Below are positions 7,122 through 9,579 of a stretch of DNA of 9,579 nt, piece after piece. Positions within the stretch are counted from its first letter, which is position 1. Every line of letters starts with the position of its first letter. A model generated the notes under the pieces. It did not search any database. It was not told the origin of the DNA and saw nothing but the letters and a program-made list of their open reading frames with translations. The position numbers and the translations under genes are program-made. This stretch comes from CAYSCX01 sp964429575 (lineage in GTDB: Bacteria; Desulfobacterota; Binatia; Binatales; Binataceae): positions 1 through 9,579 of the forward strand of contig CAYSCX010000062.1 of assembly GCA_964429575.1 (NCBI GenBank), read 5' to 3'.

Positions 7122-7605
7122 CGCGCGCGCAGAGCGGCCGTGCGGAATCTGCGCGATCATCGAGCGCATCCGCGACGGCAAGGCCGCAGATTACATCGCC
7201 GAGCTTCCTTGCAGCTTCGCAATTCTAGCCGATGCGCAGTTCTACCGCGGGTACTGCATTCTGTTCGCCAAGGTCCACGAGACCGAACTGTTCCGCATGC
7301 GTGTGGATGACGCGCACGGACTGTTCGATGAAGTCGTCAAGGTCGCCGAAGCGATTGCCGCGGTGACGAATCCGTGGAAGCTCAATTACGAATGCCTCGG
7401 CAATCAGGAACCGCATGTCCACTGGCACATCTTCCCGCGCTACGAAAGCGACGCGCTACGGCACGGCCCGGTCTGGATGCGTCCCGATTCCGAGAGAAAG
7501 GTTGCGCTCGCGGACGACGACCGTCGCGCGCTGATCATCGCGCTGCGTGAACAGATCCGACGCCGAATTCCCAACGCGCGCATCCCTGATGGCCGATCGC
7601 GCTAG
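7114..7605 (+). CDS. HIT-family nucleotide hydrolase/transferase
   Basis: A 163-aa histidine-triad protein. The signature HVHWHIFPRY carries the triad H101, H103 and H105, preceded by a typical core strand (YECLGNQEP). The N-terminal CGIC (10-13) is common in HIT proteins of the Ap4A-hydrolase/FHIT-like branch. These enzymes hydrolyse nucleotidyl phosphoester or phosphoramidate bonds through a nucleotidyl-His intermediate, for example AMP-lysine or diadenosine polyphosphates; the substrate cannot be read here. The ATG at 7114 overlaps the dCMP deaminase stop, and its own 3' end overlaps the heme lipoprotein by 17 nt. The C-terminal 15 residues are basic and probably disordered. Confidence 0.9.
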   Translation: MSDARAERPCGICAIIERIRDGKAADYIAELPCSFAILADAQFYRGYCILFAKVHETELFRMRVDDAHGLFDEVVKVAEAIAAVTNPWKLNYECLGNQEPHVHWHIFPRYESDALRHGPVWMRPDSERKVALADDDRRALIIALREQIRRRIPNARIPDGRSR

Positions 7606-7903
7606 CATCATTTGCCACCGCGCGCTCGCCGCATCATTGGTTCTCGTTGCTCTCGCGGTGTTTCTCTCCGCGTGCAGGCGCGAGCCGCTGCCCGAACATC
7701 AGAGCGCGGCCGCCGAGCTGTACGTGAAGCGCTGCGGTCAGTGCCACGCCGCGTACGACCCTCGGGCGCGTACTGCGCCGATGTGGGAAAAGCAGGCGGA
7801 GGCGATGGACGTGCGCATGGCTCAAGCTGGCGTGGCGCCACTCAAGGCCGGTGAACGTGCCCAGATTCTCGACTATCTGCGCCGCAATGCGGGTGGGCGG
7901 TAG
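7589..7903 (+). CDS. Small c-type cytochrome lipoprotein
   Basis: A 104-aa protein from ATG 7589, chosen because it gives a clean export signal; the frame stays open to 7547 inside the HIT gene. Residues 11-25 form a hydrophobic signal helix and LSAC (26-29) is a lipobox, so C29 would be lipidated. One heme-attachment motif CGQCH follows at 49-53 within a typical VKRCGQCHAAYDPRARTAPMW context. Methionines M63 (APMW), M71 and M75 are candidate distal ligands. The domain is short and ends with a helix ILDYLRR as in small mono-heme cytochromes. It would act on the outer face of the inner membrane or in the periplasm as an electron carrier or sensor. The 17-nt overlap with the HIT gene suggests co-expression, although there is no obvious functional link. 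Confidence 0.85.
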   Translation: MADRASIICHRALAASLVLVALAVFLSACRREPLPEHQSAAAELYVKRCGQCHAAYDPRARTAPMWEKQAEAMDVRMAQAGVAPLKAGERAQILDYLRRNAGGR

Positions 7904-7971
7904 CCTCGCGGATTGCGCCTGCTCGCTTTTTCGCCGATGCGATTTGCGATATCGGTGAGGGCAGAGTTGTC

Positions 7972-8604
7972 ATGGCTGAGTCGCTCGAACCCGTCAAGTT
8001 CTACTACGACTTCAAAAGCCCGTTCACCTATCTCGCCTACGATCCGGCGCTCGCGCTGGAGCGGACGCATCGCATCAAGCTCCGATTCATTCCGCACGCC
8101 TTCGACTTCAAAGCGATGGGCGGCACGCTCGAGGAGCGCGACGAGCGTTCGTGGCGCAAGGTGCGCTACATGTACGCGGACGCGCGGCGCTTCGCGAATG
8201 AACGTGGGCTCGTCGTGCGCGGGCCGCAAAAGCTCTTCGACTCAAACCTCGCGCTGATGAGCGGCCTGTTCGCCGATCGCCAGCGGCGCTTGCGCGACTA
8301 TGCGCGCAAAGTGTTCGAGCTTTTCTTCAAGCGGGAACTGGACATTGAGAACTTCGATGCGCTCGCGAAGGTCATGGGCGAGTACGGACTCGACGCCAAC
8401 GCATTTCGCGAGTACTCGCGGTCGGACGGTCCACGCGAACTCAAGGCGGCCTTCGATGAAGGCGAACGCGACGGCGTCTTCGGCGTGCCGATGTTCATCG
8501 TCGATCGCGAGCCGTTTTGGGGCAATGACCGCATCGCGTGGGTGATAAAGAAGCTCGACGATATGGAACTTCGGCGCGAGGGCGCCGGACAGGTGAAGCG
8601 ATGA
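7972..8604 (+). CDS. DsbA-family oxidoreductase, 2-hydroxychromene-2-carboxylate isomerase-like
   Basis: A 210-aa protein with a thioredoxin-like GST-kappa/HCCA-isomerase fold. The N-terminal FYYDFKSPFTYLA (10-22) carries the SPF/SPY motif, whose Ser16 replaces the DsbA cysteine and contacts glutathione in HCCA isomerase. The central helical domain is about 60-160. The C-terminal GVFGVPMFIVDREPFWGNDR (168-187) contains the cis-Pro loop and is near-diagnostic. In naphthalene degraders this enzyme isomerises 2-hydroxychromene-2-carboxylate; family members elsewhere have unknown substrates, so only the family is claimed. It starts 68 bp after the cytochrome, with GAGGG at 7957-7961, and ends in an ATGA overlap with the thioesterase, suggesting that these two are translated together. 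Confidence 0.9.
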   Translation: MAESLEPVKFYYDFKSPFTYLAYDPALALERTHRIKLRFIPHAFDFKAMGGTLEERDERSWRKVRYMYADARRFANERGLVVRGPQKLFDSNLALMSGLFADRQRRLRDYARKVFELFFKRELDIENFDALAKVMGEYGLDANAFREYSRSDGPRELKAAFDEGERDGVFGVPMFIVDREPFWGNDRIAWVIKKLDDMELRREGAGQVKR

Positions 8605-8996
8605 AGCCGGTGCCGGTCGGGGCGAAGGGGACGTTTACCAAGACCGTCGCCGCCGAAGACCTTGCAAGCAAGCTCGACCCCGCGCTCGCCGCCGTGATGT
8701 CCACGCCGACGATGATCGCGATGATGGAACTTGCCGCGATGGATGCGGTGCGCCCGTATCTCGATGCGGGCGAGAGTTCGGTCGGGATGGCGATCGATGT
8801 GCAGCACGCCGCGGCGACGCCGCCGGGACATCGCGTGCGCGCCGAGGCCGAAGTAACCAAGTGCGAGGGCCGCAGGCTCGAGCTGGCGGTGCGCGCGTTC
8901 GATGAGACCGAGCAGATCGGATCGGGAGTGCATCGACGCGCGGTGATCGACGCGGCGAAGTTCAATGAGCGGTTGAAACCCAAGATCAAGAGTTGA
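8601..8996 (+). CDS. FlK-like hot-dog thioesterase
   Basis: A 131-aa single hot-dog protein. The region STPTMIAMMELAAMDAV (34-50) and VGMAIDVQHAAATPPG (61-76) match the fluoroacetyl-CoA thioesterase (FlK) family. The FlK catalytic residues Thr42, Glu50 and His76 align with T35, E43 and H69 with identical spacing. The C-terminal IGSGVHRRAVIDAAKF is also typical. It would hydrolyse an acyl-CoA in the cytoplasm; fluoroacetyl-CoA itself is unlikely, and most homologues have unknown substrates. The start ATG 8601 overlaps the upstream TGA (ATGA) and has AGGTGA just ahead; the longer frame from 8538 is a shadow inside the isomerase. The gene lies 17 bp before the MaoC-type dehydratase. Confidence 0.9.
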   Translation: MKPVPVGAKGTFTKTVAAEDLASKLDPALAAVMSTPTMIAMMELAAMDAVRPYLDAGESSVGMAIDVQHAAATPPGHRVRAEAEVTKCEGRRLELAVRAFDETEQIGSGVHRRAVIDAAKFNERLKPKIKS

Positions 8997-9013
8997 GGAC
9001 GCCGGGCAACGCG

Positions 9014-9579
9014 ATGGCGAAACAGATATTCGATCCCAATGAAGTTCACGTCGGCCGCGACTACGGCGGCGAGACCTACGACATCGACCCGGACCGCGTC
9101 GCGGCGTACATCGCCGGAACCGGCGACGACAATCCGTGGTACCGCGACAGCTCCCCGCTCGGCGCGCCGGTTGCGCCCGCGTTGGTCGTCCACTCGGCGG
9201 TCTATCGCACGCTCGCGTGGTACCTGCCGAACATCTACGGCAACCTGCACGCGCGCCAGGAGTGGGAGTTGTTCGCGCCGGTGATGGTCGGCGAGCGGGT
9301 CACGACACGGTCTGTGATCATCGATCGTTATCAGAAGCGCGATCGCGAGTACGTGGTGAACGAAGTCATTGTGACGAACGCGGCGGGCAGCGTCGCGTCG
9401 CGCAGCCGCACGCATCAGAGCTTCCTGCTTCCAGAGCAGACGCGCGCAGGGTTCGTGGTCGATCACAACCGCGAGAAAGACGCAAAGCGGAGCTTCAAGG
9501 TGGGCGAGCGCGGCGGCGAACCGATCGATGCGCCGATGCGGCTGATCAGCGAAGAGATGTGCATGGCGTTCTCGGGGCC
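9014..9579 (+). CDS. MaoC-type (R)-hydratase/dehydratase, two hot-dog domains, 3' end outside window
   Basis: The frame is open from ATG 9014 to the right edge, 188 codons. The N-terminal hot-dog (about 6-140) has the MaoC_dehydrat_N pattern: DPDRVAAYIAGTGDDNPWYR (25-44), APVAPALV, then YGNLHARQEWELFAPVMVGE, and TRSVIIDRYQKRDREYVVNE. A second domain begins around residue 165 (PIDAPMRLISEEMCMAFSG), and the window stops just before the expected catalytic Asp/His hydratase motif. Homologues act on enoyl-CoA or related CoA thioesters in fatty-acid, bile-acid or branched-chain pathways. It follows the FlK-like thioesterase by 17 bp, with GAGGAC at 8995-9000 as a possible ribosome site. Exact substrate is unknown. 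Confidence 0.87.
   Translation, partial: MAKQIFDPNEVHVGRDYGGETYDIDPDRVAAYIAGTGDDNPWYRDSSPLGAPVAPALVVHSAVYRTLAWYLPNIYGNLHARQEWELFAPVMVGERVTTRSVIIDRYQKRDREYVVNEVIVTNAAGSVASRSRTHQSFLLPEQTRAGFVVDHNREKDAKRSFKVGERGGEPIDAPMRLISEEMCMAFSG

Noticed and set aside
8495..9466. 323-codon minus-strand open frame opposite thioesterase and MaoC genes
   Set aside because: Covers two genes with clear family motifs on the plus strand; its own translation has no recognisable domain.

Overview
The window comes from a GC-rich bacterial chromosome. A soil-type or uncultured Deltaproteobacteria-, Binatota- or Acidobacteria-like lineage is my guess from gene content only; no phylogenetic marker is present. Codon use is GC-rich and compact, with GTG and probable TTG starts and overlapping stop/start pairs. 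Both outermost genes run off the window ends.

Layout. (1) 1-1014, minus strand: a luciferase-like flavin-dependent monooxygenase, cut by the left edge. (2) 1118-3543: a small, comparatively AT-richer insert bounded by a perfect 53-bp direct repeat. The right copy is the 3' part of an intact tRNA-Gly(CCC) gene (3491-3565, minus strand). The left copy (1118-1170) is a detached duplicate of that tRNA 3' end, the classic scar of integration into a tRNA gene. The insert carries only two genes, probably one minus-strand operon: a CysQ/inositol-monophosphatase-family phosphatase and a 371-aa protein I do not recognise. No integrase is present. (3) 3575-3603, minus strand: a good sigma70-type promoter for the tRNA. 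(4) 3718 to the right edge, plus strand: nine tightly packed genes. They encode an uncharacterised conserved protein, a SAM hydrolase (adenosine-forming), a site-2-type membrane metalloprotease, a dCMP deaminase, a HIT-family nucleotide hydrolase/transferase, a small heme-c lipoprotein, a DsbA-like 2-hydroxychromene-2-carboxylate isomerase homologue, a FlK-like hot-dog thioesterase, and a MaoC-type dehydratase cut by the right edge.

How the genes may work together. The first part of the plus-strand cluster (SAM hydrolase, dCMP deaminase, HIT protein) suggests nucleoside/nucleotide housekeeping. The last part (isomerase, thioesterase, MaoC) suggests CoA-thioester or aromatic/fatty-acid catabolism. 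The monooxygenase on the far left would fit a catabolic setting but lies across the island and on the other strand. The most interesting object is the mini-island at the tRNA: non-autonomous, compositionally distinct, with a two-gene cargo of unknown purpose.
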